From Geodermatophilus sp. DSM 45219 (GTDB lineage: Bacteria; Actinomycetota; Actinomycetes; Mycobacteriales; Geodermatophilaceae): a stretch of 64,000 nucleotides of DNA. The notes beneath the pieces were generated by a model. The model worked only from the letters and a program-made list of their open reading frames with translations, searched no databases and was not told the DNA's origin. Positions 26,505 to 37,334 of this stretch are shown piece after piece (the first letter of the stretch is position 1; each line of letters begins with the position of its first letter). The stretch lies in contig NZ_FNIQ01000010.1 in NCBI RefSeq assembly GCF_900104025.1, forward strand, positions 38,918 through 102,917. The letters are read 5' to 3'. Both the position numbers and the translations under genes were made by a program.

Positions 26505-26545
26505 AAGAGGACCCCTGCAGGACGGCAGTTCCAGTACGTGACCGG

Positions 26546-27031
26546 TCACGCCCGCCAGGTGCCCGGCCGCGGCTGGCACCCCGGACCGCAGGACCAGCCC
26601 GGTTCCCAGGGGAAGGCGCCGTCCTCGTGCGTCCAGGTCAGCTGGAACGCCGGTACGGAGTGCTCCGGCGGCCGCCGGTAGAAGCGGTTGGCGCCGAGCA
26701 GAACCTCACCGGGGTTGGGTGAGGGCTCGACGAAGAGCTGCCCGGGGCGGCCGCCGTCCCAGCGGACGAGCTCGCCGGGCACCAGGTCCCGCCCGGCCGC
26801 GACGTCCTCGGCCACCCGCTGCAGCAGCGCGTGCGCGGTGTCCACCCCCAGGCCCACGACGACCAGCTCCGGGTGGCCGAGCCCGAACAGCCCGATGGTG
26901 TAGCCGAACGGGGGCTCCTCGTCGTCCTCGCAGCCGACGTACTGCACCGCCCAGCGGTGCCGGCGGATCACCCGGGCGAGGTGGGCGTCCTCCTGGTCGA
27001 GCCAGGCGGTGGTCTGCGGGTCGAGCGACAT
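26546..27031 (-). CDS. DUF4262 domain protein
   Basis: 161 residues with the DUF4262 layout: [40 protein letters not shown], and [20 protein letters not shown]. The family is widespread in actinobacteria and of unknown function. The N-terminal FGYTIGL...HPE block is its hallmark. It lies on the minus strand downstream of the LigD-type polymerase gene and converges with the peroxiredoxin gene. Confidence 0.8.
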   Translation of the reverse strand: MSLDPQTTAWLDQEDAHLARVIRRHRWAVQYVGCEDDEEPPFGYTIGLFGLGHPELVVVGLGVDTAHALLQRVAEDVAAGRDLVPGELVRWDGGRPGQLFVEPSPNPGEVLLGANRFYRRPPEHSVPAFQLTWTHEDGAFPWEPGWSCGPGCQPRPGTWRA

Positions 27032-27113
27032 GGCCGGGAGCGTGCCCGGGTGGGACGACGGCGGGCCGGCAGCCTGTGGACGGCGCCGTGCCTGTGGAGA
27101 CAGCCGCGGATCG

Positions 27114-28067
27114 TCACTCCCCCGCCTCCGCGCGGCGGGCGCGGGCGCGCCGGCGGCCCTCGTGCATCGCCTGCACCCGGGCGACGGGGATGGTGTGGCC
27201 CTCGGCGACCAGGTCCGCCGGCAGCTCCTGCGGCCCGGGCAGCAGCGCCGTCCACGGGTCGCCGTCCCCCAGCCGCTCCGGCGCAGTCCGCACGGTGACG
27301 TCCCCGGGGCGCACCGACGGCAGGTCCGCCCACGACACCGGCGCCGACACCGGCAGCTCGGGACGGATCCGCGGGCTGTACGCGGCCACGATCGTCGAGG
27401 AGCCCGAGCGGGTGGAGTCGAGGAACACCCGCCCGTGCCGGTCCTCCCGGATGTAGGCGGTCGTGGCCAGGTCCGGGTCCAGGGCGGCGGCGCGGGCGGC
27501 CAGCGCGCGCGTCGCGGCGGCGGCGTCCTCGAAGTCCGCGCCCCGCACCGGGACGACGACGTGCACGCCCTTGGACCCGCTCGTCTTCACCGCCCCGGCG
27601 AGCCCGGCGTCGGCCAGCGCGCGCCGCACCAGCTCCGCCGCCTGCACGACCACGCCGAACTCCGCCCCCTCCGGCGGGTCGAGGTCGAGCACGATCCCGG
27701 TCGGCTGCTCCTCACCGGCGCGGGAGAAGGGCACGTGGAACTCCACCGCCCGCTGGTTGGCCAGCCACAGCAGCGTGCGCCGGTCGTCGCACAGCACCTG
27801 GTGCACCTCGCGGTGCGCGCCGTAGGACCACACCGGGACGGTGCGCACCCACTCCGGCGCACCCTTGGCCACGTTGCGCTGCATGAACGGCTCCTGGCCG
27901 GGCCGCACCCGCTTCACGGAGAGCGGACGGCCGGCCAGCTGCGGCACCAGCCGGTCGGCGAACGCGTCCAGGTGGTCGACCAGCTCGCCCTTGGTGACCT
28001 CGAGCCCGTCGCCCAGCGGGGCGTCGAGGCTGGTCAGCCGGACGCCGTCCCGTTCGTCGTCGACCAC
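27114..28067 (-). CDS. LigD-type polymerase/primase domain protein
   Basis: 317 residues forming a stand-alone polymerase domain of the bacterial non-homologous end-joining type (archaeo-eukaryotic primase fold). Visible blocks: [36 protein letters not shown] with the catalytic DLD pair, [15 protein letters not shown] and the later third-acidic region with [19 protein letters not shown]. It adds nucleotides during end joining or repair synthesis. No Ku, ligase or nuclease domain is fused or adjacent, so it is a lone PolDom. Starts at GTG 28067. Confidence 0.88.
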   Translation of the reverse strand: MVDDERDGVRLTSLDAPLGDGLEVTKGELVDHLDAFADRLVPQLAGRPLSVKRVRPGQEPFMQRNVAKGAPEWVRTVPVWSYGAHREVHQVLCDDRRTLLWLANQRAVEFHVPFSRAGEEQPTGIVLDLDPPEGAEFGVVVQAAELVRRALADAGLAGAVKTSGSKGVHVVVPVRGADFEDAAAATRALAARAAALDPDLATTAYIREDRHGRVFLDSTRSGSSTIVAAYSPRIRPELPVSAPVSWADLPSVRPGDVTVRTAPERLGDGDPWTALLPGPQELPADLVAEGHTIPVARVQAMHEGRRRARARRAEAGE

Positions 28068-28106
28068 CGGCCCACCGTGCCCGGCCGCGCCCGGCCGGGC
28101 AACCGC

Positions 28107-28847
28107 TCAGACGTCGTAGGTGGCGAGCGGGGCGACGAGCTCGGCCGCCGCGAAGACGGCCCGCGCGTCCGCCTGCTGCGCGGCGGCGTCGATCCAGGCC
28201 GGGACGTGGGTGAGCAGCAGCCGGCCGACGCCGGCCTCGGCAGCGTGCTCGCCGGCCTCTCGGCCGGTCAGGTGCAGGTCCGGCGGCAGGCCGGGGACGT
28301 CGGGGTGCGCGGCCTCGGCCAGCAGGACGTCGGCGCCGCGGGCCAGCTCGACGACGGCGGCGCTGGCCCCGGTGTCGCCGGTGTAGACCAGCGACCGGCC
28401 GCCCGCGGTCAGCCGTACCGCGTGGCACTCGACCGGGTGCGCGGTCCGCGCCGTCCGCACCGCGAAGGGCCCGAGCTCGAACGGTGCCCCGGTGAGGACG
28501 GTGAAGTCGAAGACGTCCTCCAGGGGGGCGCTGTCCCCGTAGTAGGCCGACGCCAGTCGCCGGTGGGCGCCCGGCGGGGCGTAGAGCGGCACCGGCCGAC
28601 CGCGGGAGCGCCCCGAGTAGCGGTGCCACACGACGAACGGGGCGACGTCGAGGCAGTGGTCGGCGTGCAGGTGCGACAGGTACAGCGCGTCGACGCTCGC
28701 CGGGTCGGCGAGGGACTGCAGCGTCCCGAAGGCGCCGTTGCCCAGGTCGAGCAGCACCCGGAAGCCGTCGTGCTCCACCAGGTAGCACGACGCGGGGGAC
28801 GCCGGTCCCGGGCCGCTGCCGGAACAGCCGACCACCGTCAGCCTCAC
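28107..28847 (-). CDS. Metallo-beta-lactamase-fold hydrolase, Rv1339-type phosphodiesterase
   Basis: 246 residues. MBL motifs: YLSHLHADHCLDVAPFV (HxHxDH), HPVECHAVRLTAGGRSLVYT, YTGDTGASAAVVELARGADVL and LLTHVPAW. By synteny (upstream of rph and rdgB, downstream of cysM) it corresponds to mycobacterial Rv1339, described as an atypical class II cAMP phosphodiesterase. Function here is inferred from fold and position. In mycobacteria a rhomboid gene and murI separate it from cysM; here only hairpin copy 3 does. Confidence 0.82.
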   Translation of the reverse strand: MRLTVVGCSGSGPGPASPASCYLVEHDGFRVLLDLGNGAFGTLQSLADPASVDALYLSHLHADHCLDVAPFVVWHRYSGRSRGRPVPLYAPPGAHRRLASAYYGDSAPLEDVFDFTVLTGAPFELGPFAVRTARTAHPVECHAVRLTAGGRSLVYTGDTGASAAVVELARGADVLLAEAAHPDVPGLPPDLHLTGREAGEHAAEAGVGRLLLTHVPAWIDAAAQQADARAVFAAAELVAPLATYDV

Positions 28848-28892
28848 GCGCTGCTCCCCCGCTCGCTTCCTCCTGGCGCCGGTCAGGCTAAC

Positions 28893-28948
28893 GGCCGCGG
28901 TGCAGGTGCCCGCGCCGAGCCTGCGAGGCGTGGGGGGCAGCGAGGTCC
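28893..28948 (-). repeat. Intergenic hairpin element, copy 3 (degenerate)
   Basis: The family core is clear (GCCCGCGCCGAGCCTGCGAG, then GCGTGGGGGGC), but the outer arms have two mismatches, the weakest pairing of the ten. It sits 4 nt after the cysM stop (minus strand) and before the MBL-fold gene in the same direction. Confidence 0.65.
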
Positions 28949-28952
28949 TCCA

Positions 28953-30216
<1,264 letters not shown>

Positions 30217-30318
30217 GGCGGGTGCGTTCTCCTCGGGTGTCGGGGGCTGCTGGCGCGCTGCCGCGCAGCGGACGTGCGTCTGGTCGGGCAACGCCCGCCC
30301 GCCGCCGGCCATTCCGGC

Positions 30319-30372
30319 GGCCCCGTCCAGGGCCCCGCCCCGAGCGTGCGAGGGGTGGGGAGGACGGGGTCC
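30319..30372 (-). repeat. Intergenic hairpin element, copy 4
   Basis: Arms GGCCCCGTCC (30319-30328) and GGACGGGGTCC (30362-30372); core GCCCCGAGCGTGCGAGGGGT. It begins 10 nt after the mec stop in sense orientation and precedes cysO, a gene normally expressed with mec. Confidence 0.85.
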
Positions 30373-30382
30373 TCCTACTTCT

Positions 30383-30856
30383 TCAGTCGTAGACGACGGT
30401 GGTCGGCGTGTGGCCGAACAGGTAGGAGTCGACGACCTCGACGTCCTCCTCGGTGACGACACCGTCGAGGATGCGGAAGCTGCGGAACTCGACCTCGTCG
30501 CCGGCCAGCCCGGTCTGCTCCCCGTGGAGCCGGGTGGAGACCAGCACGTAGTGCGCGTTGGGCTCCGACGCGTAGCTGATGTCGGTCCGGGAGGGGTAGG
30601 CCTCGGTCGCGGTGTGCGAGTGGTACACCACCACCGGCTCCTCGTCCCGGTCGTCCATCTCCCGGTAGAGCTTCAGCAGGTCACCGGAGTCGAACTCGTA
30701 GAACGTGGGCGACCGCGCGGCGTTGAGCATCGGGATGAAGCGCTCCGGGCGGTCGCTGCCCTCCGGGCCGGCGACGACGCCACAGGCCTCGTCCGGGTGG
30801 TCCTCCCGGGCGTGGGCCACGATGGCGTCGTAGGTCGCGCGGTCGATGCGCAGCAC
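30383..30856 (-). CDS. mec: CysO-cysteine peptidase Mec (JAMM metalloprotease)
   Basis: 157-residue zinc peptidase that frees cysteine from the C-terminus of CysO. The JAMM/MPN+ site is complete: Glu in HPDEACGVVAGPEG and VVVYHSHTATEAYPSRTDIS (HxH, Ser, Asp). The length matches the family. Start GTG 30856. It is the first gene of the cysteine series and follows the DUF2017 gene, as in mycobacteria, though a plus-strand gene lies between them here. Confidence 0.92.
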   Translation of the reverse strand: MLRIDRATYDAIVAHAREDHPDEACGVVAGPEGSDRPERFIPMLNAARSPTFYEFDSGDLLKLYREMDDRDEEPVVVYHSHTATEAYPSRTDISYASEPNAHYVLVSTRLHGEQTGLAGDEVEFRSFRILDGVVTEEDVEVVDSYLFGHTPTTVVYD

Positions 30857-30883
30857 GCGCCCAGTCTAGGAGGCCCCTGCCAC

Positions 30884-30936
30884 GGCCCCCTGCAGGGGCC
30901 CGCCGCGAGCCTGCGAGCGGTGGGGGCAGGGGGTCC
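30884..30936 (-). repeat. Intergenic hairpin element, copy 5
   Basis: Arms GGCCCCCTGC (30884-30893) and GCAGGGGGTCC (30926-30936); core CGCCGCGAGCCTGCGAGCGG. It is oriented as if it followed a minus-strand gene, but it lies upstream of mec and of the divergent membrane gene. It may end a clpS-DUF2017 transcript that runs antisense through that gene. Confidence 0.8.
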
Positions 30937-30959
30937 TTGCTCCGCTACGGTGCCCGGTC

Positions 30960-31316
30960 GTGGTCCTCGAGCTGGTCATGGTCGCCGGTGTGCTGGCGCT
31001 GGCCGTGCCCGCGCTGGTGCTCGGGGTGCGCGGGCTGACCCGCCGTACCGGCCACTACAGCAGCGACGTGACCGCCGACCGGGTCTCGCTGGTCCTGCTG
31101 GTCACCGTGCGGCTGCTGGCCCTGCTGCTGCTGACCCTGCTCTCCCTCGTCGTGCTGGTCAGCGCGGTCGGCGCGGTCGTGCGGGACCTGGACATGCCCG
31201 GCCTGGTCTCGGTGTTCTTCGTCCTCGACCTGCTGTGCGCGGCGCTGGTGCTGCTCACCTTCGGCCGGCGCGACCCGTGGCGAGTGCGTCGACGAGCGAC
31301 CCCTGCAGGCCGGTGA
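30960..31316 (+). CDS. Small three-helix membrane protein
   Basis: 118 residues with three hydrophobic segments (about 3-24, 43-70, 82-100; for example LVMVAGVLALAVPALVLGV and LVTVRLLALLLLTLLSLVV), short loops and a basic C-terminus ([16 protein letters not shown]). No family is recognised. Its last 62 nt overlap the end of DUF2017 on the other strand. GTG 30960 lies 24 nt after hairpin copy 5. The coding call rests on the membrane-like composition. Confidence 0.55.
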   Translation: MVLELVMVAGVLALAVPALVLGVRGLTRRTGHYSSDVTADRVSLVLLVTVRLLALLLLTLLSLVVLVSAVGAVVRDLDMPGLVSVFFVLDLLCAALVLLTFGRRDPWRVRRRATPAGR

Positions 31317-31752
31317 GCCAGTAGTAGACGGCCAGCTGCTGCCCCTCCTCGCTGCCGAGGTCCTCGGGCGGCTCGGTGTCCTCCCGGATGTCCAGCCGGG
31401 TGCCCAGCGCCAGCCGCAGGTCGTTGCTGGTGCGCAGCCACGCGGCCGCCTCCTCGGGGTCCAGCCGGACCGTCCCACCGTCCGGCGGCAGGCCCGCGCG
31501 GACCGTGGCCAGGTCGTCGGCCTTGCCCGAGCGCAGGGTGGACTCGGTCATCTCCCGGTAGTCGGCGGCGATCTCCGGGTCGCTGCGGTGGCCGGCGGGC
31601 AGCAGCCGGGCGATCACCGGGTCGCCGGTGACGTCGTCGACCTCGGCGGACAGCAGCTGCTCGAGCTGGTCGAGGAGCAGCGCGACGATGCGGGCCTCGG
31701 CCGGTTCCAGCCGGGCCACCAGCTCGTCCCCCCTGCGGCGGAACGGTCTCAT
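31255..31752 (-). CDS. DUF2017 domain protein
   Basis: 165-residue actinobacterial protein always found with clpS. Blocks: RFRRRGDxxxA-like [60 protein letters not shown] and [19 protein letters not shown]. Its function is not established; a role linked to ClpS-ClpCP proteolysis is suggested only by linkage. ATG 31752 overlaps the clpS stop by 4 nt. The 3' end overlaps a convergent gene by 62 nt. Confidence 0.85.
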   Translation of the reverse strand: MRPFRRRGDELVARLEPAEARIVALLLDQLEQLLSAEVDDVTGDPVIARLLPAGHRSDPEIAADYREMTESTLRSGKADDLATVRAGLPPDGGTVRLDPEEAAAWLRTSNDLRLALGTRLDIREDTEPPEDLGSEEGQQLAVYYWLTGLQGSLVDALATGRAGRR

Positions 31753-32045
31753 GCGTCGCGCTGGTAGCTGGCCCACAGCCCGTAGGCGTGCAGCCGGCTG
31801 GTGTCGTGCTCCATCTTCTCCCGCGGACCCGAGCTCACGATCGCCTTGCCCTCCTCGTGCACCTGCAGCATCAGCGTGGTCGCCGTCGGCTCGTCGTAGC
31901 CGAAGAGCTCCTGCAGCACGTAGGTCACGTAGGTCATGAGGTTCACCGGGTCGTTCCAGACGATGGTGACCCAGGGCCGGTCGAGGTCGCCGTGCTCCTC
32001 GACGGTCTCCTCCGGCGTCCGTGTCGGCGCGAGTGGTCCGGCCAC
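31749..32045 (-). CDS. clpS: ATP-dependent Clp protease adaptor ClpS
   Basis: 98-residue adaptor that delivers N-degron substrates to ClpC/Clp[21 protein letters not shown] carries the NDPVN substrate-pocket motif, followed by [20 protein letters not shown] and [14 protein letters not shown]. The N-terminal tail is short and Pro/Glu-rich, as needed for engaging Clp. GTG 32045 is the start. It is divergent from pncB with a 65-nt gap. Confidence 0.93.
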   Translation of the reverse strand: MAGPLAPTRTPEETVEEHGDLDRPWVTIVWNDPVNLMTYVTYVLQELFGYDEPTATTLMLQVHEEGKAIVSSGPREKMEHDTSRLHAYGLWASYQRDA

Positions 32046-32110
32046 GGCTCCACTGTAGGAGACCCGCTCGGGGGGGTGGCCCTCCCCGGCCCCGCCTAGG
32101 CTCCGGGGCC

Positions 32111-33394
32111 ATGCCGACGGGTCCCGCCCTGCTCACCGACCGGTACGAGCTCACCATGGTCGCCGCAGCCCTGGCCGACGGCACCGCCGACCGCGACTGC
32201 GTGTTCGAGGTCTTCGCCCGGCGGCTCCCCCACGGCCGCCGCTACGGCGTGGTCGCCGGCACCGGCCGGCTGCTGGAGGCGCTGCCGTCGTTCCGGTTCA
32301 CCGACGAGGACCTCGCCGCGCTGCGCGAGCAGGGGCTCACCGACCCCCGGCTGCTGGACTGGCTGGCCGGGTTCCACTTCAGCGGGGACGTCGACGGGTA
32401 CGCCGAGGGCGAGCTCTTCTTCCCCGGCTCCCCCGTGCTCACCGTCCGCGCGCCGTTCGCCGAGGCGGTGCTGCTGGAGACGCTGGTGCTCTCGGTGCTC
32501 AACCACGACAGCGCGATCGCCTCCGCCGCGGCCCGGATGGTGTCGGCCGCCTGCGAACGACCGTGCATCGAGATGGGGTCGCGGCGCACGCACGAGGAGG
32601 CTGCGGTCGCCGCCGCCCGCGCCGCGCACCTGGTCGGCTTCGCCGCCACCTCCAACCTCGAGGCCGGCCGCCGCTACGGGGTGCCGACGACCGGCACCAG
32701 CGCGCACGCCTTCACCTTGCTGCACGACGACGAGGCCGCCGCCTTCCGCGCCCAGGTCGCCGCCCTGGGCGTGGGGACCACGCTGCTGGTCGACACCTAC
32801 GACGTCGACCAGGGCATCCGGACGGCGGTCGAGGTCGCCGGCCCCGAGCTCGGCGCGATCCGGCTGGACTCCGGCGACCTGCCCACGCTGGCCACGCACG
32901 CCCGCGAACTGCTGGACTCCCTCGGCGCCACGCGGACCCGGATCATCGTCACCAGCGACCTCGACGAGTTCGCGATCGCCGGGCTGATGGCCGCCCCCGT
33001 CGACGGCTACGGCGTCGGGACGGCTCTGGTCACCGGCTCCGGCGCACCGACCATGGGCATGGTCTACAAGCTGGTGGAGCGCGACGGCGTCCCGGTGGCC
33101 AAGCGGTCCCTGGGCAAGCCGTCCGTGGGCGGCCGGAAGTCCGCCGTCCGCCGGCACGACGCCGCCGGGACGGCGACCGCCGAGGTGGTGACCAGCGAGG
33201 CGGTCCTGCCCCGGGACGGCGACCGGTCGCTCGTCGTCGAGCTCGTCCGCGGCGGCGAGCCCTGCGTCGTCACCGCACCGCGCGAGGCGCTGGCGACCGC
33301 GCGCGCCCACCACGAGCGGGTCCGCGGGGCGATGCCCACCGAGGCGTTCGCGCTCTCCCGCGGGGACTGCGCGATCGAGACCCTGACGGCCTGA
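32111..33394 (+). CDS. pncB: Nicotinate phosphoribosyltransferase
   Basis: 427-residue enzyme that makes nicotinate mononucleotide from nicotinate and PRPP, feeding NAD salvage. [18 protein letters not shown] at the start, [60 protein letters not shown] (active-site loop) and [19 protein letters not shown] are family blocks. It lies 11 nt upstream of the nicotinamidase gene, so the two complete the nicotinamide-to-NaMN route. The position next to clpS matches mycobacteria. Confidence 0.94.
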   Translation: MPTGPALLTDRYELTMVAAALADGTADRDCVFEVFARRLPHGRRYGVVAGTGRLLEALPSFRFTDEDLAALREQGLTDPRLLDWLAGFHFSGDVDGYAEGELFFPGSPVLTVRAPFAEAVLLETLVLSVLNHDSAIASAAARMVSAACERPCIEMGSRRTHEEAAVAAARAAHLVGFAATSNLEAGRRYGVPTTGTSAHAFTLLHDDEAAAFRAQVAALGVGTTLLVDTYDVDQGIRTAVEVAGPELGAIRLDSGDLPTLATHARELLDSLGATRTRIIVTSDLDEFAIAGLMAAPVDGYGVGTALVTGSGAPTMGMVYKLVERDGVPVAKRSLGKPSVGGRKSAVRRHDAAGTATAEVVTSEAVLPRDGDRSLVVELVRGGEPCVVTAPREALATARAHHERVRGAMPTEAFALSRGDCAIETLTA

Positions 33395-33405
33395 GGAGGA
33401 GACCG

Positions 33406-33978
33406 ATGACCCGCGCCCTGGTGGTCGTGGACGTGCAGAACGACTTCTGCGAGGGCGGCAGCCTGGCCGTCGCCGGCGGGGCGGACGTCGCCGGTGCGAT
33501 CAGCGCCCACGTCCGCGCGCACGCCGCCGACTACGCCCACGTGGTGGCCACCCGCGACCACCACGTCGACCCCGGCGGCCACTTCGCCGAGCAGCCGGAC
33601 TACCTGGAGACCTGGCCGCCGCACTGCGTGGTCGGCACCGACGGCGTCGAGCTGCACCCCCGGCTGGAGCGGGAGCCGATCGAGGCGGTGTTCGACAAGG
33701 GCGAGCACGCCGCGGCCTACTCCGGCTTCGAGGGGCGCGCGGACGGCGTGCCGCTGGCCGACTGGCTGCGCGAGCACGGGGTGGACGCCGTGGACGTCGT
33801 CGGCATCGCGACCGACCACTGCGTGCGGGCCACCGCGCTGGACGCCGTCGGCGAGGGGTTCGCGACCCGGGTGCTGCTGCCGCTCACCGCCGGGGTCAGC
33901 GAGGCGACCACCGAGGCCGCCCTCGACCAGCTGCGCACCGCCGGCGTCCAGCTGCAGGGGGAGGTCCACCGGGCCTGA
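33406..33978 (+). CDS. pncA: Nicotinamidase (isochorismatase fold)
   Basis: 190 residues. Catalytic Asp in VVVDVQNDFCEGGSLAVAGG, metal-site Asp/His in ATRDHHVDPGGHFAEQP, Lys in AVFDKGEHAAAYSGFEG and the nucleophilic Cys in VDVVGIATDHCVRATALDAV. It converts nicotinamide to nicotinate, the substrate of PncB just upstream. ATG 33406 has an excellent GAGGAGGA ribosome binding site. Confidence 0.94.
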   Translation: MTRALVVVDVQNDFCEGGSLAVAGGADVAGAISAHVRAHAADYAHVVATRDHHVDPGGHFAEQPDYLETWPPHCVVGTDGVELHPRLEREPIEAVFDKGEHAAAYSGFEGRADGVPLADWLREHGVDAVDVVGIATDHCVRATALDAVGEGFATRVLLPLTAGVSEATTEAALDQLRTAGVQLQGEVHRA

Positions 33979-33995
33979 CCCGCGGGCACCGAGTG

Positions 33996-34040
33996 CGGGG
34001 AAGTCGGGCTCCGATCTGGCCTGCAGACCCCGACTTCCCG
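33996..34040. terminator. Hairpin between pncA and serB
   Basis: GGGAAGTCGGG (33998-34008) pairs with CCCGACTTCCC (34029-34039) across a 20-nt loop, placed between convergent genes. It may act in both directions. Confidence 0.7.
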
Positions 34041-34068
34041 GCAGTCGGGGGACGACGGTCAGCTCAGG

Positions 34069-35361
34069 TCACACGGCGTCGAGGACCTCGTCGCGGGTGA
34101 AGCCGAGCACCTGGAGCACGGCGTCCAGGTAGGGCTGGTTGAGCGCGGTGTGCGCCTGTTCCCTGACGTAGGGCTTGGCGTTGAAGGCGATGCCCAGCCC
34201 GGCGACGCCCAGCATGTCGAGGTCGTTGGCGCCGTCGCCCACGGCCACGGTCTGGTCCAGCGGGATGCCGTACTCGTCGGCGAAGCGGGCGAGCGCGCGG
34301 GCCTTGCCGGGACGGTCGACGATCTCACCGACCAGGCCGCCGGTGAGCCGGCCGTCGGCGACCTCGAGGGTGTTGGCGGCGGCGAAGTCGAGCCCGAGCT
34401 GCTCGGCGAGCGGGTCGGTGATCTGGGTGAAGCCACCGCTGACGATCCCGCAGCGGAAGCCGAGCCGCTTGAGGGTGCGGATGAGCGTGCGCGCGCCCGG
34501 GGTCAGCACCAGCGCCTCGCGGACCTCGTCGAGCACCTCGACGGGCAGCCCCTCGAGCGCGGCGACGCGGGCCCGGAGGGACTGGGCGAAGTCGAGCTCC
34601 CCGTTCATCGCTGCGGCGGTGATGCGGGCGACCTCGGCGGCGCGGCCGGCGCGGGCGGCGAGCTCGTCGATCACCTCGCCCCGCACCAGGGTGGAGTCGA
34701 CGTCCAGCACGATGAGCCGCTTGCTCCGGCGGGCCAGGCCGACCTGCTCGACGGCGATGTCGGCACCGGTCCTCGAGGCGACCGACGCCAGCGCCGTGCG
34801 CAGCTCGGTGGCTTCCGCGCCGGAGACGGTGAGCTCGAAGCTGGTGACCGGGTAGTCCGACAGCCGCCGGATCGCCTCGATGTTGCCGCCGAGCCCGGCG
34901 ACGGCCGACGCCGCGCCGGCGACGGCGTCGGGCGGGACCGGTCGGCCCAGCAGGATGACGTGGTGCGGGCGCCCCTCGGGAGCGGCGTCCAGTCCCGCGT
35001 CGGCCGCCGACTCGACCTCGACCCGCATGCCGGTCGCCGCGGCGACGTCCGCCGCCAGCCGACCGAGCGCGGCGAGGAACTGCTCCTCGTCGGTCACCGG
35101 CCCCTCCGCGGGCAGCGCGCCGACGACGACGCCGAGCACCAGCTGACCGTGGACGACGACCTGCTCGACGTCGACCACCTCGACCGGCGGGTGCGCCGCG
35201 GTGGGTGCCGCCAGAGCGGAGAACAGCCGCGCGGTCACCCCCGGCCGGTCGGCCCCGGAGACGGTGATCAGCGCCCGGGGCGGGCCGGCGGGCGCGGTCG
35301 GCGTCGTGCGGGGGGCGGGGTCCAGCGGCACGGCGCCATCGTGCCGCACCGCCGTCCCCAT
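34069..35361 (-). CDS. serB: Phosphoserine phosphatase SerB with ACT domains
   Basis: About 430 residues. Two ACT-like domains (starting ALITVSGADRPGVTARLF and LGGNIEAIRRLSDYPVTSFE) precede a HAD phosphatase with the nucleophile in LIVLDVDSTLVRGEVIDELA, GIVSGGFTQITDPLAEQLGL and VAVGDGANDLDMLGVAGLG. Makes serine from phosphoserine; ACT domains bind serine as in mycobacterial SerB2. Adjacent to ctaD in the same order as in mycobacteria. ATG 35361 has GGTGAG upstream; GTG 35331 is an alternative. Confidence 0.92.
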   Translation of the reverse strand: MGTAVRHDGAVPLDPAPRTTPTAPAGPPRALITVSGADRPGVTARLFSALAAPTAAHPPVEVVDVEQVVVHGQLVLGVVVGALPAEGPVTDEEQFLAALGRLAADVAAATGMRVEVESAADAGLDAAPEGRPHHVILLGRPVPPDAVAGAASAVAGLGGNIEAIRRLSDYPVTSFELTVSGAEATELRTALASVASRTGADIAVEQVGLARRSKRLIVLDVDSTLVRGEVIDELAARAGRAAEVARITAAAMNGELDFAQSLRARVAALEGLPVEVLDEVREALVLTPGARTLIRTLKRLGFRCGIVSGGFTQITDPLAEQLGLDFAAANTLEVADGRLTGGLVGEIVDRPGKARALARFADEYGIPLDQTVAVGDGANDLDMLGVAGLGIAFNAKPYVREQAHTALNQPYLDAVLQVLGFTRDEVLDAV

Positions 35362-35389
35362 CCGGCTCACCGGGCCAGCACGCGACGGC

Positions 35390-35415
35390 GCCCCGTCGGC
35401 CGGGGCCGACGGGGC
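35390..35415 (-). terminator. Terminator downstream of ctaD
   Basis: GCCCCGTCGGCC and GGCCGACGGGGC form a perfect 12-bp stem with a 2-nt central gap (effectively a 4-nt or larger loop). It lies 35 nt after the ctaD stop and before the serB start. Confidence 0.75.
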
Positions 35416-35449
35416 GTCGCGGGAGAGCATCCCCCTGCGGGGTCGCTCC

Positions 35450-37207
35450 TCAGGTGGGGTCGGGGTCGTTCGGGCCCTGCCGGCGACCGGCGGTGCCACC
35501 CAGCTCGCTCACGCCGCCGTAGGGCTCGTGCCGCTTGCCCGCGTGCGCCTCGCGCTGCAGACGCTCGATGAGGTGCGGGTAGTGCGCCTCGAACGCCGGC
35601 CGCTCGGAACGGATCTTCGGGATCTCGGTGAAGTTGTGCCGCGGCGGCGGGGACGACGTCGCCCACTCCAGGGAGTTCCCGTGGCCCCAGGGGTCGTCCC
35701 GCAGCGCGAGCCGGCCGTACCGCCAGGACTTGAACACGTTGTAGAAGAACGGGATCGTCGAGGCGCCGAGGATGAACGAGAAGATCGTCGACACGGTGTT
35801 CAGCGTGGTGAAGCCGTCGCTCTCGAGGTAGTTCGCGTAGCGACGCGGCATCCCCTCACCGCCCAGCCAGTGCTGGACCAGGAACGTGCCGTGGAAGCCG
35901 ATGAACGTCAGCCAGAAGTGCAGCTTGCCCAGGCGCTCGTCCATCATCCGGCCGCACATCTTGGGGAACCAGAAGTACACCCCGGCGTAGGCGGCGAACA
36001 CGACGGTCCCGAAGACCACGTAGTGGAAGTGCGCCACGACGAAGTAGCTGTCGTTGACGTGCCAGTCCAGCGGCGGGCTGGCCAGCAGGACGCCGGTCAG
36101 GCCTCCGAGGAGGAAGGTGACCATGAAGCCGACGGCGAACAGCATCGGCGTCTCGAAGGTCAGCTGCCCCCGCCACATGGTGCCGATCCAGTTGAAGAAC
36201 TTGATGCCGGTCGGCACGGCGATCAGGTAGGTCAGGAACGCGAAGAACGGCAGCAGCACCGCGCCGGTCGCGTACATGTGGTGCGCCCACACGGTCAACG
36301 ACAGAGCGCCGATGGCGACGGTCGCGAAGACCATGCCCTTGTAGCCGAACAGCGGCTTGCGGCTGAAGACCGGGATGACCTCGGTGATGATGCCGAAGAA
36401 CGGCAGCGCGATGATGTAGACCTCGGGGTGCCCGAAGAACCAGAACAGGTGCTGCCACAGCATCGGCCCGCCGTTCTCCTCGGAGAACACGAGGGAACCC
36501 AGCTGCCGGTCCGCCAGCAGGGCGAACAGCGCGGCGGTGAGGATCGGGAAGGCGAAGAGCACCAGCAGGCTGGTGACCAGCGTGTTCCAGGTGAAGATCG
36601 GCATCCGGAACAGCGTCATGCCCGGCGCCCGCAGGCAGGCGATCGTGGTGATGAAGTTGACCGCGCCGAGGATCGTGCCCAGGCCGGAGACCGCGAGGCC
36701 GGCGATCCACAGGTCCGCGCCGGCGCCGGGGCTGTGCACCCCGTTCGACAGCGGCGTGTAGGCGTACCAGCCGAAGTCGGCGGCACCGCCCGGGGTGAAG
36801 AAGCCCGACACCGCCAGCGTGGACCCGAAGAGGAACAGCCAGTAGGAGAAGGAGTTCAGCCGCGGGAAGGCGACGTCCGGCGCACCGATCTGCAGCGGCA
36901 TGATCAGGTTCGAGAACGCGAAGAACAGCGGCGTCGCGAAGAACAGCAGCATCACCGTGCCGTGCATGGTGACCAGCTGGTTGTACTGCTCCGGCGACAG
37001 GAACTGCAGGCCCGGCTGGGCCAGCTCCCCGCGCATCAGCATCGCCATCAGGCCGCCGATGACGAACCAGGCGAACGAGGTCACCAGGTACATCAGGCCG
37101 ATGGTCTTGTGGTCGGTGGTCCGCAGCAGGTTGGAGAGCCGCGAGCCCTTCTCCGCCTCGTGAACCGGGCTCGGCCGGCTCACGATCGGCGCCGGTGCGA
37201 TCGTCAC
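35450..37207 (-). CDS. ctaD: Cytochrome c oxidase subunit I
   Basis: 585-residue, 12-helix catalytic subunit of the aa3 oxidase. Heme and CuB ligands are visible: [33 protein letters not shown] (His-Tyr crosslink site HPEVY), [13 protein letters not shown] and [32 protein letters not shown] marks the start, and the C-terminal tail is the actinobacterial type with a long polar end. Subunits II and III are not in the window, as in other actinobacteria where ctaD stands alone. Terminator at 35390. Confidence 0.97.
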   Translation of the reverse strand: MTIAPAPIVSRPSPVHEAEKGSRLSNLLRTTDHKTIGLMYLVTSFAWFVIGGLMAMLMRGELAQPGLQFLSPEQYNQLVTMHGTVMLLFFATPLFFAFSNLIMPLQIGAPDVAFPRLNSFSYWLFLFGSTLAVSGFFTPGGAADFGWYAYTPLSNGVHSPGAGADLWIAGLAVSGLGTILGAVNFITTIACLRAPGMTLFRMPIFTWNTLVTSLLVLFAFPILTAALFALLADRQLGSLVFSEENGGPMLWQHLFWFFGHPEVYIIALPFFGIITEVIPVFSRKPLFGYKGMVFATVAIGALSLTVWAHHMYATGAVLLPFFAFLTYLIAVPTGIKFFNWIGTMWRGQLTFETPMLFAVGFMVTFLLGGLTGVLLASPPLDWHVNDSYFVVAHFHYVVFGTVVFAAYAGVYFWFPKMCGRMMDERLGKLHFWLTFIGFHGTFLVQHWLGGEGMPRRYANYLESDGFTTLNTVSTIFSFILGASTIPFFYNVFKSWRYGRLALRDDPWGHGNSLEWATSSPPPRHNFTEIPKIRSERPAFEAHYPHLIERLQREAHAGKRHEPYGGVSELGGTAGRRQGPNDPDPT

Positions 37208-37334
37208 GGGCGCAGCTTAGACGGTTCCTCCGACGCACTTCCTGCCGACGCCGGGGGCGCGCCGGTCTCCGCAGCTCAGCGGCTCCCGCGGCGGCCCGGA
37301 CCGTCACCGGACCGTGACCTGGGAGGCCGGCCGG

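Noticed and set aside
26508..26530. Eleventh copy of the hairpin family after the peroxiredoxin gene
   Set aside because: Only the left arm GGACCCCTGC is present; no core or right arm. At most a remnant.
33996..34040. Additional member of the hairpin repeat family
   Set aside because: A good stem but with a 20-nt unstructured loop and none of the family core; treated as an ordinary terminator.
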